A stretch of DNA of 64,000 nt from Methanosaeta sp. PtaB.Bin039 (GCA_002067795.1 MVQI01000060.1:1-64000), one strand, 5' to 3'; counted from the stretch's first letter, positions 36,974 to 46,891 are shown. Notes: a model not told the origin generated them from the sequence alone. Made by a program: numbers and translations.

Positions 36974-36987
36974 TTCACAATTGTGAA
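36974..36987. promoter_or_regulatory. TTCACAATTGTGAA operator upstream of the ABC export operon
   Basis: Exact copy of the palindrome at 30726-30739. It lies just after the start point predicted from the TATA at 36942-36949, about 150 bases before the first gene of the operon. Confidence 0.65.
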
Positions 36988-37039
36988 TCCAGACGCTTAG
37001 AACGGTATGCTAAATGAGAGCTGCGGCGGACAAAACGCC

Positions 37040-37081
37040 CCCCAACCCCTGTATCGCACGATTGTCGGGGCGAGGTTGGGG
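37040..37081 (+). promoter_or_regulatory. Leader hairpin
   Basis: CCCCAACC (37040-37047) pairs with GGTTGGGG (37074-37081). It lies in the 5' leader of the operon, downstream of the operator, and may influence transcript stability or translation. No known riboswitch class is recognised. Confidence 0.4.
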
Positions 37082-37140
37082 CAGCCAGTAGTTCGTCGAT
37101 CATCGTTAGATGGGTTTTGATTAGTTCATGGTGATGAGAT

Positions 37141-37521
37141 ATGATGCTGAGATCTCGATCGAATATAGCAGCACTGTTATGCCTGTTGATACTGGTCATG
37201 CCTGCCGCACAGGCATCTGAAGAGCCGCCTGAGCTGATGGGCGAGACTGTGAAGATCAGCGAGATACTCGATAGTGTCAGCGATTTCCAGGGAAAGATGG
37301 TAGTAATAGAGGGAAAGATCGAGATCGAATGCCGTTCAGGCTGCTGGTTCATCCTGGGAGACGGCACAGCCAGCATATATGTGGACCTGCTTCCAAGCGG
37401 CCTGGTCATCCCCCAGAAGAGCAGATCTGATGCCAGGGTTTACGGACTTGTGACGACCAAGGACGGCGAGCCGATGATGATCGGCAAGATCGTTAGGATC
37501 GACGGGGAGATAATTCGATGA
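37141..37521 (+). CDS. Exported OB-fold protein
   Basis: 126 residues: a signal peptide (about 1-26, MPAAQA end), then an OB-like beta barrel (VSDFQGKMVVIEGKIEI, GCWFILGDGTASIYVDL). The two Cys in IECRSGCW could bind metal or form a disulfide. It is translationally coupled (ATGA 37518-37521) to a MacB-type permease, so it may be the extracytoplasmic partner of that transporter. Confidence 0.75.
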   Translation: MMLRSRSNIAALLCLLILVMPAAQASEEPPELMGETVKISEILDSVSDFQGKMVVIEGKIEIECRSGCWFILGDGTASIYVDLLPSGLVIPQKSRSDARVYGLVTTKDGEPMMIGKIVRIDGEIIR

Positions 37522-38705
37522 ACTTCCTGACCCTGGCGGCCAAGAATCTGCTTCGCCGACGGGGAAGAACCGTGCTGACCGTTCTTGGCGTGTCCATAGC
37601 CATCTCCGTGCTCTTCAGCTTGCTTGCGCTCAATTCCGGATACGAAAGGGAGCTCGACAAGGAGGTCAACAGCATGGGGGTGCATGTCCTGGCTGTGCCG
37701 AAGGGCTGCCCCTACGAGGCAGCCTCACTGATAATTCACGGTGGAGTCATACCCAAATACCTATCAGGAGGGGACGTTGAGTACGTGAGCCGCATAGATG
37801 GCGTCGAGCTGGCCACCCCAATCCTGATGCACCAGTTCATGAAGAAGGACGACAAGACAGGCATCTATACCCCCCATATAATCTATGGTATAGAAATCGA
37901 GGATATGCTCAGGCTCAAGCCCTGGTGGAAGGTGGAGGGCAGACTCTTCGCCGACAACGAGACCCGTGTCATGCTGGTCGGCAGGGATCTGGCGGATAAG
38001 GAGAACCTGAGTGTGGGACAGGTGCTGCCTGTAGGCCCGGACAAGGAGGATTTCGCAATCGTCGGCATACTTGATAGAACCGGCGACCAGGACGACCAGT
38101 TCCACTTCTTCCCGCTTGCCGAGGCACAGCGAGTCTTTCACAAAGAAGGCAAGATAACCACCATTGCCGTGAAGCTCAGAGACGTCACCCAGATCTCCGC
38201 AGTATCCGAGGAGATGGAGAAGGTCCCGGATATTCAGGTCGTGACCATGACCCAGGTGATGGGCACGATCATGAACCTCGCAGGCTCTGCCAGGTCACTT
38301 CTGCTGACGGTAATGGCTGTAGCGCTCATAATCAGCGCGTTTGGAATCATCAATACCCTGCTCATGTCGGTAAACGAGAGGACTCGCGAGTTCGGTATGA
38401 TGAAGGCGGTGGGAGCGTCGGGGACCGACATCGCCAGAATCGTCCTGGCTGAGACCGTCTTTATCACCATCGCCGGTGGCGCCGTCGGGATCATCTCGGC
38501 CATAATTGGCTCAAGCCTGATAGAGGGATTTGTCAAAGGGATGCTGCCCTACTCCCCGAGAGGGTCGCTGATATCCATCAGTCCGGAGCTGATAGGCTTT
38601 GCGCTGGCCTTCTCCGTCATACTTGGACTGGCCTGCGGAATTTATCCGGCGATCAAGTCGTCCCGGCTTACGCCCATGGAGGCTATCCGGGAGGGCCTGC
38701 AATGA
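37518..38705 (+). CDS. MacB/FtsX-type ABC permease
   Basis: 395 residues. An N-terminal helix (FLTLAAKNLLRRRGRTVLTV), a large extracytoplasmic MacB core domain (about 45-260), and three C-terminal helices with the FtsX pattern (NTLLMSVNERTREFGMMKAVGAS). This class performs mechanotransmission, acting on extracytoplasmic proteins or lipids or on antibiotics, rather than classic import. Overlaps the following ATPase gene by ATGA. Confidence 0.88.
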   Translation: MNFLTLAAKNLLRRRGRTVLTVLGVSIAISVLFSLLALNSGYERELDKEVNSMGVHVLAVPKGCPYEAASLIIHGGVIPKYLSGGDVEYVSRIDGVELATPILMHQFMKKDDKTGIYTPHIIYGIEIEDMLRLKPWWKVEGRLFADNETRVMLVGRDLADKENLSVGQVLPVGPDKEDFAIVGILDRTGDQDDQFHFFPLAEAQRVFHKEGKITTIAVKLRDVTQISAVSEEMEKVPDIQVVTMTQVMGTIMNLAGSARSLLLTVMAVALIISAFGIINTLLMSVNERTREFGMMKAVGASGTDIARIVLAETVFITIAGGAVGIISAIIGSSLIEGFVKGMLPYSPRGSLISISPELIGFALAFSVILGLACGIYPAIKSSRLTPMEAIREGLQ

Positions 38706-39430
38706 GCCGCATAATCGAGGCCAGAGGGCTAAACAAGGTCTACCGCAGGGGCAGCGAGGAGATCCATGCCTTGAATGATGTGGATTTCACGCTCGAAGAG
38801 GGGAAGTTCGTCTCCATCATCGGCCCCTCTGGCTCTGGAAAGACGGCGCTCTTGAACATGCTGGGCTGCCTGGATACGCCCTCGAGCGGCAGCCTGAAGC
38901 TGATCGGAACCGAGACGTCCGGGCTTGAGGAACGCGATCTGGTCAGGCTTCGCCGAGACAATATCGGTTTCGTCTTCCAGCAATTCTACCTGATGCCCAC
39001 ACTGACCGCCAGGGAGAACATAGAGCTGCCTCTCCTCTTCAGCAAGAAGAAGGGTCAGCGTGACCGCATCGACGGAGTCCTCGAGATGGTCGGCCTCAGC
39101 GACCGTGGTGACCACCTGCCCAGCCAGCTCTCGGGCGGCGAGATGCAGCGGGTGGCCATCGGCCGGGCCCTGATCAACGATCCCAGGATAATCCTGGCGG
39201 ATGAGCCGACCGGCAACCTGGACTCGTCCACATCCCAGCTGATATTCGAGCTGTTCCGGGGTCTGAACCGGCAGGGCATGACCCTTGTGGTCGTGACCCA
39301 CAACCTTGAGCTGGCCAGGCAGGCAAATGTCATGTACACGCTTCGGGACGGCAGAATCGCAGGATGTCGGGATCTGTCTGGCAGACAGGACACCCAGGAT
39401 TCAAGAGGGGCGGCTTCGAGAGCCGCCTGA
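38702..39430 (+). CDS. MacB/LolD-type ABC ATPase
   Basis: 242 residues with Walker A GPSGSGKTALLN, Q-loop FVFQQFYLMP, signature LSGGEMQR, Walker B ILADEPTGNLDSS and H-loop VVVTHN. Pairs with the preceding permease. The C-terminal 25 residues are extra and Ser/Arg-rich. Third gene of the operon behind the shared sulfur-type operator. Confidence 0.93.
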   Translation: MSRIIEARGLNKVYRRGSEEIHALNDVDFTLEEGKFVSIIGPSGSGKTALLNMLGCLDTPSSGSLKLIGTETSGLEERDLVRLRRDNIGFVFQQFYLMPTLTARENIELPLLFSKKKGQRDRIDGVLEMVGLSDRGDHLPSQLSGGEMQRVAIGRALINDPRIILADEPTGNLDSSTSQLIFELFRGLNRQGMTLVVVTHNLELARQANVMYTLRDGRIAGCRDLSGRQDTQDSRGAASRAA

Positions 39431-39469
39431 TTTTCTTGATTGCTGACAGTTATCTATGGAGATTGTGAT

Positions 39470-39802
39470 ATGTTTAGAGTTGCTGGATGGGAAGAGGCCG
39501 ATTCACTGGATGCCGAGACATTTATCGATGCCTTGAGGATAATTCACGAGCTTTGCTCAGCTGCACCGGAAAAGCGCGATGGATCCTCAGATCCGAAGAA
39601 GGTGTTTTACATAGAGGCGGTTGGTGAGACAGCCACAGCCCGACTATACTATCCTTACGCGTTCGAGTTCGCGGTCAAGGCTGGACTTATAAGATACGGC
39701 AAACTGAAGGAGGATGCAATCGAGCCGACTGTATCTGAATTGATCGCAGTATTCAGCAGGGCTGCCGTTCTTCAGCTCACCGCCGGAATGGGCTGCCACT
39801 AG
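39470..39802 (+). CDS. Hypothetical protein
   Basis: 110 residues from ATG 39470, with GGAG at 39458-39461; a TTG 30 bases earlier is in frame but lacks a ribosome site. Alpha/beta protein with Cys in HELCSAAPEK and a GMGCH C-terminus. It follows the ABC operon by 40 bases and may be co-transcribed. Family not recognised. Confidence 0.65.
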   Translation: MFRVAGWEEADSLDAETFIDALRIIHELCSAAPEKRDGSSDPKKVFYIEAVGETATARLYYPYAFEFAVKAGLIRYGKLKEDAIEPTVSELIAVFSRAAVLQLTAGMGCH

Positions 39803-40253
39803 AGAGGTTGGTGAGCATGTTCAAAGGTCGGGGACGGGCAACCCGTTCAAGACTCGGGAGCCATCTGAGATCGGGCCTGCCGGCTTTCTTGCCTCTTTTT
39901 GATTTAATTTTGATGCCGGATCGGAGACTAGCGGCGCCTCAATTGGATGGATAATTCAATGTGATAGGCTGACACAGACCGCATAGGCGAGCATGCCCGA
40001 GTGAAGAGCGCCTGCCGAAAGATGCCCTAACACTAATGGCAGGCATGGATGGGTGGTCTTCGCAAAGACGCTTTCTTTTAGCATTCGCCTCATGAGCCTC
40101 ACCTCGACGCGAGTGGCGGCAGGTGTACCCTGGTATGCACCAGCCTTTGCACCATCGATAACGTCGGGTATCCGGCATCCGGATCGCAGCCCAAATGGCA
40201 GCGCTTATCTCCGTGGGAAGAGAAGAAGTTGCCACAGACGAGGGTGAAGACGT
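39803..40253. other. Intergenic region, no gene seen
   Basis: About 450 bases. Open frames on both strands have poor coding character (short, Arg/Ser/Cys-rich). No clear promoter or repeat beyond a T-rich stretch at 39890-39915 that could end the upstream transcript. Confidence 0.45.
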
Positions 40254-41627
40254 ATGGCTGGCAGCTCGCCTGGAAACGGCACTAGGATTTTGGGAGTTCT
40301 GATAGCTGGCGTCTTCATGGCAGCCCTTGACGCTGCCATCGTCGGCCCTGCCCTGCCTGCCATCAGGGCGGATTTTCAGGTGGCAGACCGCGACGTTGTC
40401 TGGATCTACAACGTCTACATCCTCATGTACATGATAGGGACTCCGCTCATGGCTAAGCTGGACTCGATCCTTGGCAGACGGACGGTCTACATCGGAGACG
40501 TGCTGCTGTTCGCTGCCGGCTCCCTCATAATAGCGGCTTCTCCCTCATTTCTCGGCCTGCTTGCAGGCCGGGCGGTGCAGGGACTGGGAGCCGGGGGGAT
40601 CTTTCCGGTAGCCATCGCCACGGTAGCGGATTCCTTTCCGCCGGAGAGACGGGGCAAGGCTCTTGGGATGCTGGGCTCGGTCTTTGGCATAGCCTTCATC
40701 ATGGGCCCGGTGCTTGGCGGATTTCTGCTAACATTCTCCTGGAAGCTCCTGTTCCTGATCAACATCCCGGCAGGCGCAGCCGTGATCTACTACAGCCAAA
40801 AGCTCCTGCCGCCCCAGAGAGGACAGCGCAAACCAATGGACTGGGCAGGGCTCGTCGTGCTCAGCTCCATGGTAGTATGTCTGGCGATCTCGGTCAACCG
40901 CCTCGATACCAGGAACCTCGCAGGAAGCCTGCTCTCCCCACCGGTATCCATCCTGGTGATCGCATCGATGATGCTTCTGCCCATCTTCTTGCTGATGGAG
41001 AGGCGGGCCAACGATCCCATAATCAGGACATCAATGTTCGAGACCAGACAGATGGGTCTGGCAGGAGCCTTATCCCTTGGAGCGGGTCTGGTCCAGTCGG
41101 GAACCATATTCGTGCCCACACTTGCAGTGATTGGGCTGGGCCTTGACCAGCGGTCGGCAAGCCTGATGACCGTGCCGATGGTTGCCACCATGGTTGCCGG
41201 CTCCAACCTGGTAGGTGCGCTGCTGGACCGGCAGGGCTCCCGCCGTGTTATGATGTCGGGATGGCTCGTCCTGGCCATGGGCATGGCCCTGATAAGCATT
41301 CATGCCGACTCATTCTGGCCGTTCATGATCAGCACAACAGTCTGCGGAATCGGATTTTCGGGAGCCGTGGGCCCTTCCATCAGCTATGTTGTGCTTGGCT
41401 CTGCCCCGCCGGCGGAGCGAGCCTCAGCCCAGGGCGCAATCTCGCTTGTGGCAAGCGTCGGCATGATGGTAGGCGGCGCCCTATTCGGAGCCATTGTTGC
41501 ATCGAGGGGAGAGGGCCTTGCAGGTTACGAGGCTGCCTACCTCTCCATGAGCGGAATCGCCCTGTTGATGGTAGCCCTGACAGCTGGACTGAAAGGGAGG
41601 GCCGAGGAGAAGAGCACGATTCAGTAG
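40254..41627 (+). CDS. MFS multidrug efflux transporter (DHA2 type)
   Basis: 457 residues, 12-14 transmembrane helices. Motif A-like AKLDSILGRRTVYIGD, motif C GIAFIMGPVLGGFL and the N-terminal FMAALDAAIVGPALPAI mark the EmrB/QacA proton-antiport group. It is monocistronic. Substrate unknown. Confidence 0.87.
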   Translation: MAGSSPGNGTRILGVLIAGVFMAALDAAIVGPALPAIRADFQVADRDVVWIYNVYILMYMIGTPLMAKLDSILGRRTVYIGDVLLFAAGSLIIAASPSFLGLLAGRAVQGLGAGGIFPVAIATVADSFPPERRGKALGMLGSVFGIAFIMGPVLGGFLLTFSWKLLFLINIPAGAAVIYYSQKLLPPQRGQRKPMDWAGLVVLSSMVVCLAISVNRLDTRNLAGSLLSPPVSILVIASMMLLPIFLLMERRANDPIIRTSMFETRQMGLAGALSLGAGLVQSGTIFVPTLAVIGLGLDQRSASLMTVPMVATMVAGSNLVGALLDRQGSRRVMMSGWLVLAMGMALISIHADSFWPFMISTTVCGIGFSGAVGPSISYVVLGSAPPAERASAQGAISLVASVGMMVGGALFGAIVASRGEGLAGYEAAYLSMSGIALLMVALTAGLKGRAEEKSTIQ

Positions 41628-41890
41628 TCGGACATGCTCACAATAAGGTTGAGCCTCACATCAGGGTTGAGCGCGGCCTGTGCAGGATAGATATCGGATG
41701 CATCTGCTCAGATACGCTTCAAACCCGTGACCTCAAGGCATGAAAAAGGGCTTGCCGCTGCTCTGGATCGGTCCCGCACATTTCCAGGAGCTCGGCAGTC
41801 CCGGAAAAACTATGGAGGAGCGGCCCCTAAAAGGACCACGCCCTCCAAGAAAAGCAACTCGACGTGCCAGGCAAAGGATCGGGCAATGCT

Positions 41891-42187
41891 TTAGCCGAAT
41901 ATGGCGCCCATGCCTGCTTCGGCCGCCTCAGCCTCTTCCCGGAAGTAGCTGATGACCTTTTCTGCGCTCTCCCCTTCCAGGGGCTTTGCAGGTGACTCCT
42001 TCAGGAGCTTTCTGGCCTCTTCAACCAGGTCATCTCGGGCCTTGATGTAGATCAAGAAACCCTCCTTTTCATAGCCCACCATCTGGGCTTCCCGGACCAC
42101 CGGGCCGATCCTCTTGAAGAAGTCCTGATCAAGCAGCTTCTTCATGGCAGGATTGCCTGCCATATCGTAAAAGTATGCAACCTCCAT
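41891..42187 (-). CDS. Small conserved hypothetical protein
   Basis: 98 residues: MEVAYFYDMAGNPAMKK, then helical and Lys/Glu-rich (FLIYIKARDDLVEEARKLLK) with an Ala/Glu-rich end. Appears to be a methanogen-type small cytosolic protein of unknown function. ATG start with a GGAG-like sequence upstream. Confidence 0.65.
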   Translation of the reverse strand: MEVAYFYDMAGNPAMKKLLDQDFFKRIGPVVREAQMVGYEKEGFLIYIKARDDLVEEARKLLKESPAKPLEGESAEKVISYFREEAEAAEAGMGAIFG

Positions 42188-42265
42188 CTACAGCACTCCA
42201 AATGCGTGAATCTTAAGGCTTCCGGGGGACCTAAATGCCCCTCATGGCACAGATAGACTCAGGTA

Positions 42266-42457
42266 TCACAGGCTCTGCCTGGCCTTCTTCAACCTTTCGG
42301 TGCACTGCTCCATGAGAATGGCCGCTTCCTCAACGCCTTGGGCTGCCTCTGGGCTGATCTCCCGCAGCTGGCCCGCACGCTCCCGGAAGCTTCGCACATG
42401 GCTCTCATTATGCTCTATCCAGTGAGCCAGCAGATGATCTGCCTCGTGCCTATGCAT
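42266..42457 (-). CDS. Small His-rich helical protein
   Basis: 63 residues, His-rich at the start (MHRHEADHLLAHWIEHNESH), the rest helical. The His/Glu pattern could bind metal. Separate from the previous gene by about 80 bases on the same strand. Family not named. Confidence 0.65.
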   Translation of the reverse strand: MHRHEADHLLAHWIEHNESHVRSFRERAGQLREISPEAAQGVEEAAILMEQCTERLKKARQSL

Positions 42458-42675
42458 TTCCTATCACCATTGTCAATTTTATAAGATTGAATATAAGCTT
42501 TATGCACAACTTCTCCAAACGTATGCGCAGAGAAGCCATCAGACACAGATTGAGGATCTGATGGCCTGCCCCAAGCCCAGCCGTCTCGATCTCTGGGATT
42601 CTTCCGGCCAATACCACTGGCCGGCCCGGTCCCCATGAGCCTCACACCCGGGAAGGATACATCAAATGCACTTGC

Positions 42676-43638
42676 CTAATAGCCCCGGCGGATCATGTAA
42701 TCGGCCAGCTCCAAGAGCAGCGCTTTAGCCGGGGATTCGTCCAGCACATCCAGGGCATCCTTGCCCCTGGACACCAGCTCCTCAGACCTGCGCCTGGCAT
42801 AGTCTATGGACCCCGAGCGTCGCAAGGAGACTATAGCCTCCCGGATCTGCTCATCGCTTGCCTCACCACGCCCGAATATCTCAGGACACACGCCTTTGGA
42901 TAGGGCGTCTATCATTATAAGGGTCTTCTTGCCCTCAAGGATATCCCCGCCCACCCTCTTTCCCAGCACATTCTCCGATACCGTCATGTCCAGTACATCG
43001 TCATGGATCTGAAATCCCATGCCGGTAAGACGGCCGAACTCCTCGAGCCCATGGAGCTGCTCCTGGTCTGCTCCGCCAAGCATCCCGCCCATCCAGGCAG
43101 AGGCCCCGTAAAGGACGCCTGTCTTCTTCTCGATCATCTCCATGTACTGGCCCTCATCTACCTGCTCAGCCTTCTCGAAATCCAGATCCAGCCACTGACC
43201 TTCGCAGATAGCGGTACAGGTTTTGGCCAGCATCTCCATGCAGCCGAGCACCCTCTCATGATGAGCAGGCGTGGCTGCCAGGATCTGGAAGGCCTTTGAA
43301 TAGAGCGTATCCCCGGCCAAGATAGCCCCGGACTCCCCCCATATGACATGCACTGAAGGGCGGCCTCGCCTCAGCGAGGCGTTGTCCATTATATCATCAT
43401 GGATCAGGGTGAAGTTATGGACCAGCTCGATGGATACCGCCGCTGGCACCAGAGGCGTTGAGTCTGCTCCTACTGCTTCGGCAGCTATCAAGAGCAACGA
43501 AGGCCTAAGCCTCTTTCCTCCGGCGTCAACCAGATGCCTGGCCGCATCGTAAAGCCCCTCCGGCCTGACCACGGGAAGCAGCCGGCCGATAGCCTCCGAG
43601 ACCATGATCGCTCTCTTTCTCAGCTCCTCATCTGACAT
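42676..43638 (-). CDS. idsA: Bifunctional short-chain isoprenyl diphosphate synthase
   Basis: 320 residues. The two Asp-rich motifs are HDDIMDNASLRRG and HDDVLD, with the allylic site GKRLRPSLL near the N-terminus. It makes farnesyl/geranylgeranyl diphosphate for archaeal ether lipids. It is the last gene of the isoprenoid cluster, in the order mvk, ipk, fni, RNase J, idsA. Confidence 0.95.
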   Translation of the reverse strand: MSDEELRKRAIMVSEAIGRLLPVVRPEGLYDAARHLVDAGGKRLRPSLLLIAAEAVGADSTPLVPAAVSIELVHNFTLIHDDIMDNASLRRGRPSVHVIWGESGAILAGDTLYSKAFQILAATPAHHERVLGCMEMLAKTCTAICEGQWLDLDFEKAEQVDEGQYMEMIEKKTGVLYGASAWMGGMLGGADQEQLHGLEEFGRLTGMGFQIHDDVLDMTVSENVLGKRVGGDILEGKKTLIMIDALSKGVCPEIFGRGEASDEQIREAIVSLRRSGSIDYARRRSEELVSRGKDALDVLDESPAKALLLELADYMIRRGY

Positions 43639-43728
43639 CTTATGCCTCCCTCCATCTACTCAAGCTCATGCCCAAACGACCATTAATCCTTCTGCCTGAA
43701 CCCAGCCGTTCTCCTTTTAGGGCAGATC

Positions 43729-45069
43729 TCAATCCAGGATGAGCTCCTGACCGTTTCGGATCATATGGACCGAGTACCCCAGGTTGTACCCGGTCTCCTC
43801 AGCCATCATCAGATAGCTCCCATGCGTGCTCAGGGTGCCATGGCTTGGGATGACGTGCTGCGGGTTGATCATCCTCAGAAGCTCCCAGTGATCCTCCCGG
43901 CAGGCATGACCTGATACGTGGATGTTGTCGTATATGCGGGCGCCTTTCATCTTCAGCTTCGTCTCCACGATGTAGCGGTTGGATATGTTCAGGGGCTGGG
44001 GAATGATCCCTGCGCTGAATACGACCTTGTCTCCCGAGTCCACCTGGTACTCAGTCTCCCCGTTGGCCACCCGGCTTAAGATGGCCCCAGGCTCCCCCTG
44101 ATGACCGGTCATGATCGGCAGGTACTTGTCCTTGCCCTCCTGCATGATCCGCTTGAGCGCCTTGTCAACAGACTTGCGCCGACCATATACAGTCAGTCCA
44201 TCATCCCGATCGGCGTATCCGGTTCGGATGGCGGTACCCCAGTACTTCTCCATGCTCCGCCCGAGCAAGACCGGCTTGCGCCCCATCTTGCGAGCGGCCT
44301 CGATTATGGCCTTTATCCTTGCGATGTGGGAGGAGAAGGTGGTTACCAGCACTCCGGACCGGGACTCCTCGGTCCCCATCAGGACATCCCAGACAAGGTC
44401 CTTTGCTATCTGCTCAGACGGCGTCTTTCCGGATATTCCGGCGTTCGTTGTCTCGGTGATAAGGGCAAGCACCCCTTTGCGGCCGAGCTGCCGCAACCTC
44501 TGAAAGTCCGGAGGCTCTCCTAAGGTAGGGTTGCGATCGATCTTGAAGTCGTTCGCATAAAGGATCACCCCGAACTTGGTATGAATGGCTGCAAAGACGC
44601 AGTCCACGATGCTGTGCTGCACCCGCACGAACTCCAGCTCTATGTCGGGCGTCACCTGCATCTTCTCCCCGGCCTTCATGGAGATCACCTGGTTTCCTAC
44701 GTTGAAGATCCGCTCGGACTTGATCTCCTGGTTTATCAGATCTGCTGTGAAAGGAGTGGCAACTATGGGCGCTTTGTACCGGTGAGCCAGCTTCGATATG
44801 GCCCCAATATGGTCCAGATGACCATGGGTACAGGCTATGACACGGACCTGACCTGCCGAGTTCTCAATCACGCTGTCGTCGGGGATGGCCCCCATGGCGA
44901 TCAGCTCGGATGAATGCAGGGACTCCACATCGGTATCCTCGTGGATCTGCACCCGGTCAAGCCTGACCCCCATATCCATTACCACTACATCTTGGCCGAT
45001 GCGAATGGCGGTCATGTTACGTCCGATCTCGTCGTAACCGCCCACGGCCACAATTCCTACGTTACTCAT
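43729..45069 (-). CDS. Archaeal RNase J (beta-CASP metallo-beta-lactamase ribonuclease)
   Basis: 446 residues: MBL motif THGHLDHIG, then the beta-CASP domain (LVTTFSSHIARIKAII, MTGHQGEPGAIL) and HVSGHACREDH, SHGTL. A 5'-3' exoribonuclease involved in RNA turnover; the gene is a usual member of the mevalonate cluster in methanogens. It starts inside the fni stop (ATGA). Confidence 0.93.
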   Translation of the reverse strand: MSNVGIVAVGGYDEIGRNMTAIRIGQDVVVMDMGVRLDRVQIHEDTDVESLHSSELIAMGAIPDDSVIENSAGQVRVIACTHGHLDHIGAISKLAHRYKAPIVATPFTADLINQEIKSERIFNVGNQVISMKAGEKMQVTPDIELEFVRVQHSIVDCVFAAIHTKFGVILYANDFKIDRNPTLGEPPDFQRLRQLGRKGVLALITETTNAGISGKTPSEQIAKDLVWDVLMGTEESRSGVLVTTFSSHIARIKAIIEAARKMGRKPVLLGRSMEKYWGTAIRTGYADRDDGLTVYGRRKSVDKALKRIMQEGKDKYLPIMTGHQGEPGAILSRVANGETEYQVDSGDKVVFSAGIIPQPLNISNRYIVETKLKMKGARIYDNIHVSGHACREDHWELLRMINPQHVIPSHGTLSTHGSYLMMAEETGYNLGYSVHMIRNGQELILD

Positions 45070-46151
45070 CTAGACATCTCTCTGTTAGCATAATATTTGG
45101 TATCGATATTCCTAAGCTCCATCATCTCCCTTGTCCGGCCAAGGACCAGGACAGGAGATGATCGCAGCTGCTCGGGGTTGCGGCAGCCGGTAAGGAACAT
45201 GGCTATCCTAAAAGCCCGTTCAAACGACCTTATCACTTCCAGCACAGCCTGGCTTCCCCTGGTAGCTGGCTCCAGGAAAGGCAGCGCTGCTCCGGCCATC
45301 CTTGACCCAAGCGCCAGGCTCCTGGCCACGTCAAGACCGCTGCGCACGCCTCCAGAGGCCACCACATCAAGGCCAGCCGAAGCACACTCGACGATGGATA
45401 GAGGGGTAGGAATACCCCAGGACCAGAAGGCCTGGCCTATCTGCTGCGATGCCAGATCTCCCCTCTGAGCTGCCCTTCGGGCCTCCACTCCCGACCAGCT
45501 GGTTCCGCCAACCCCAGCCACGTCGGCAATCGAGATCCCTGCCGAGACCAGCATCCTTGCGTCCTCTCTGGAAATGCCTGCACCTGTCTCCTTGACGATG
45601 ACAGGCACATGAAGCGATCCGCAACCATGCAGGGCGTCTATCAATCCCTCGGCCCGCCTGGCGCCTTCCGGCTGCACAAGCTCCTGCAGGAAGTTCAGGT
45701 GTACGGCAACGGCATCTGCTCCGATCATCCCGGCCACCTCCTCCACAACTTCTGGACCCTCCTGCACCAGCTCGGCCCCACCGATATTGCCGATGACGGG
45801 TATGCTGGGAGCGATCTCCCTGACGAGCGAGAAGGTATCGACGACTTCGGGATGCTCCAGAGCCGCCCTCTGAGAGCCCACCCCAAGGGCTATCCTTGCC
45901 TCCTCTGCCGCCCTGGCCAGATTGACGTTTATATTCCTGGAGTCGGGATGGCCCCCGGTCATGGCGCAGATCATGAAAGGCATGGATAGGTCCTTTCCCA
46001 GGAAACGGCAGCGCGTATCGATATCCTCCATCTGCAGCTCGGGGATGGCCCTATGAACCATATGAAGATCATCAAAAGGCCGCCACTCGGACTCAACCTG
46101 TTGCTCCAGGCAGATCCGTATGTGATCCAGCTTGCGGCTGACCGTGCTCAT
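45066..46151 (-). CDS. fni: Type 2 isopentenyl-diphosphate isomerase
   Basis: 361 residues. FMN enzyme motifs MTGGHPDSRNIN, GVGSQRAALEH, VKETGAGIS and ASGGVRSGLDVARSLALG. Converts IPP to DMAPP. Overlaps ipk and RNase J genes by 4 bases on each side, so the three are coupled. Confidence 0.95.
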   Translation of the reverse strand: MSTVSRKLDHIRICLEQQVESEWRPFDDLHMVHRAIPELQMEDIDTRCRFLGKDLSMPFMICAMTGGHPDSRNINVNLARAAEEARIALGVGSQRAALEHPEVVDTFSLVREIAPSIPVIGNIGGAELVQEGPEVVEEVAGMIGADAVAVHLNFLQELVQPEGARRAEGLIDALHGCGSLHVPVIVKETGAGISREDARMLVSAGISIADVAGVGGTSWSGVEARRAAQRGDLASQQIGQAFWSWGIPTPLSIVECASAGLDVVASGGVRSGLDVARSLALGSRMAGAALPFLEPATRGSQAVLEVIRSFERAFRIAMFLTGCRNPEQLRSSPVLVLGRTREMMELRNIDTKYYANREMSR

Positions 46152-46891
46152 GCCCGGCCTCCCCTGATAAGCGTGCCCAAGCTCTCTCCATCAAGCACCC
46201 TGCGGATATTTCCCGGGACTGCTGCATTGAATATGCGGGAGTTTACTCCATTGTCGGCAAGATCCAATAGCTCCTTGATCTTTCCCCGCATGGAACCGGT
46301 CACGTCGGCCGACCTCTCCCACAGGTCAAGCCCCGAGAGGTCAGCCCTCTCCAGCACCGGTATGGTTTGGCCCTGGCAGAGCACACCATCCACATCGGTG
46401 CCCAGCGCCACCAACTCCGCACACATTGCGGATGCAAGATAGGTCACCAGCTGATCTCCGGAGACTATTCCCGCGCCACAGACCTGGTCCATGGCCACGT
46501 CCCCATGGAGCACCGGCAGAAATCCCCGGTCCACCATCTCTTGCAGGGGTTCTGTCATCATACGCACGATCCGGCCGTCCCGCATTACCAGGCAGCTCAA
46601 AGGGTGGACCGGCAGGGGCCTCGCTCCGGCCATGGTTAGGGCTTCGAGTATCTGCCTGTTGAGATCGGCCACCGACTGATGGGTGAAGAGCAATCCTTCG
46701 TGAGTGACCTTGCCCGGCAGGCCATAGCGCCTGGCTGGTGCATGGCCGAAGGACCCGGCTCCGTGAACCAATATCAGGCCTGGAAAGCCTTTTAGCTGGG
46801 ATGCCATCTGCCGTATCAGATCAGGCCTTGGAGAAGCGTACCCGCTCTTGTCTGTGAGAATGCTGCCGCCTACCTTCAGTATCTTGACCAT
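46148..46891 (-). CDS. ipk: Isopentenyl phosphate kinase
   Basis: 247 residues, amino acid kinase fold: KVGGSILTDK, HGAGSFGHAPARRYGL (with the His that recognises the phosphate), LHGDVAMD and GTDVDGVL. It phosphorylates isopentenyl phosphate in the archaeal mevalonate branch. Unlike its neighbours it is not tightly linked to the upstream gene: 316 bases separate it from the real end of mvk and it has its own TATA. Confidence 0.94.
   Translation of the reverse strand: MVKILKVGGSILTDKSGYASPRPDLIRQMASQLKGFPGLILVHGAGSFGHAPARRYGLPGKVTHEGLLFTHQSVADLNRQILEALTMAGARPLPVHPLSCLVMRDGRIVRMMTEPLQEMVDRGFLPVLHGDVAMDQVCGAGIVSGDQLVTYLASAMCAELVALGTDVDGVLCQGQTIPVLERADLSGLDLWERSADVTGSMRGKIKELLDLADNGVNSRIFNAAVPGNIRRVLDGESLGTLIRGGRA

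Larger units (their letters stand above)
36681..37140. other. Intergenic region with promoter for the 37141 operon
   Basis: No gene is seen. It holds a TATA-like TTTAAATA (36942-36949), the sulfur-type palindrome (36974-36987) and a GC-rich hairpin (37040-37081). Confidence 0.6.
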
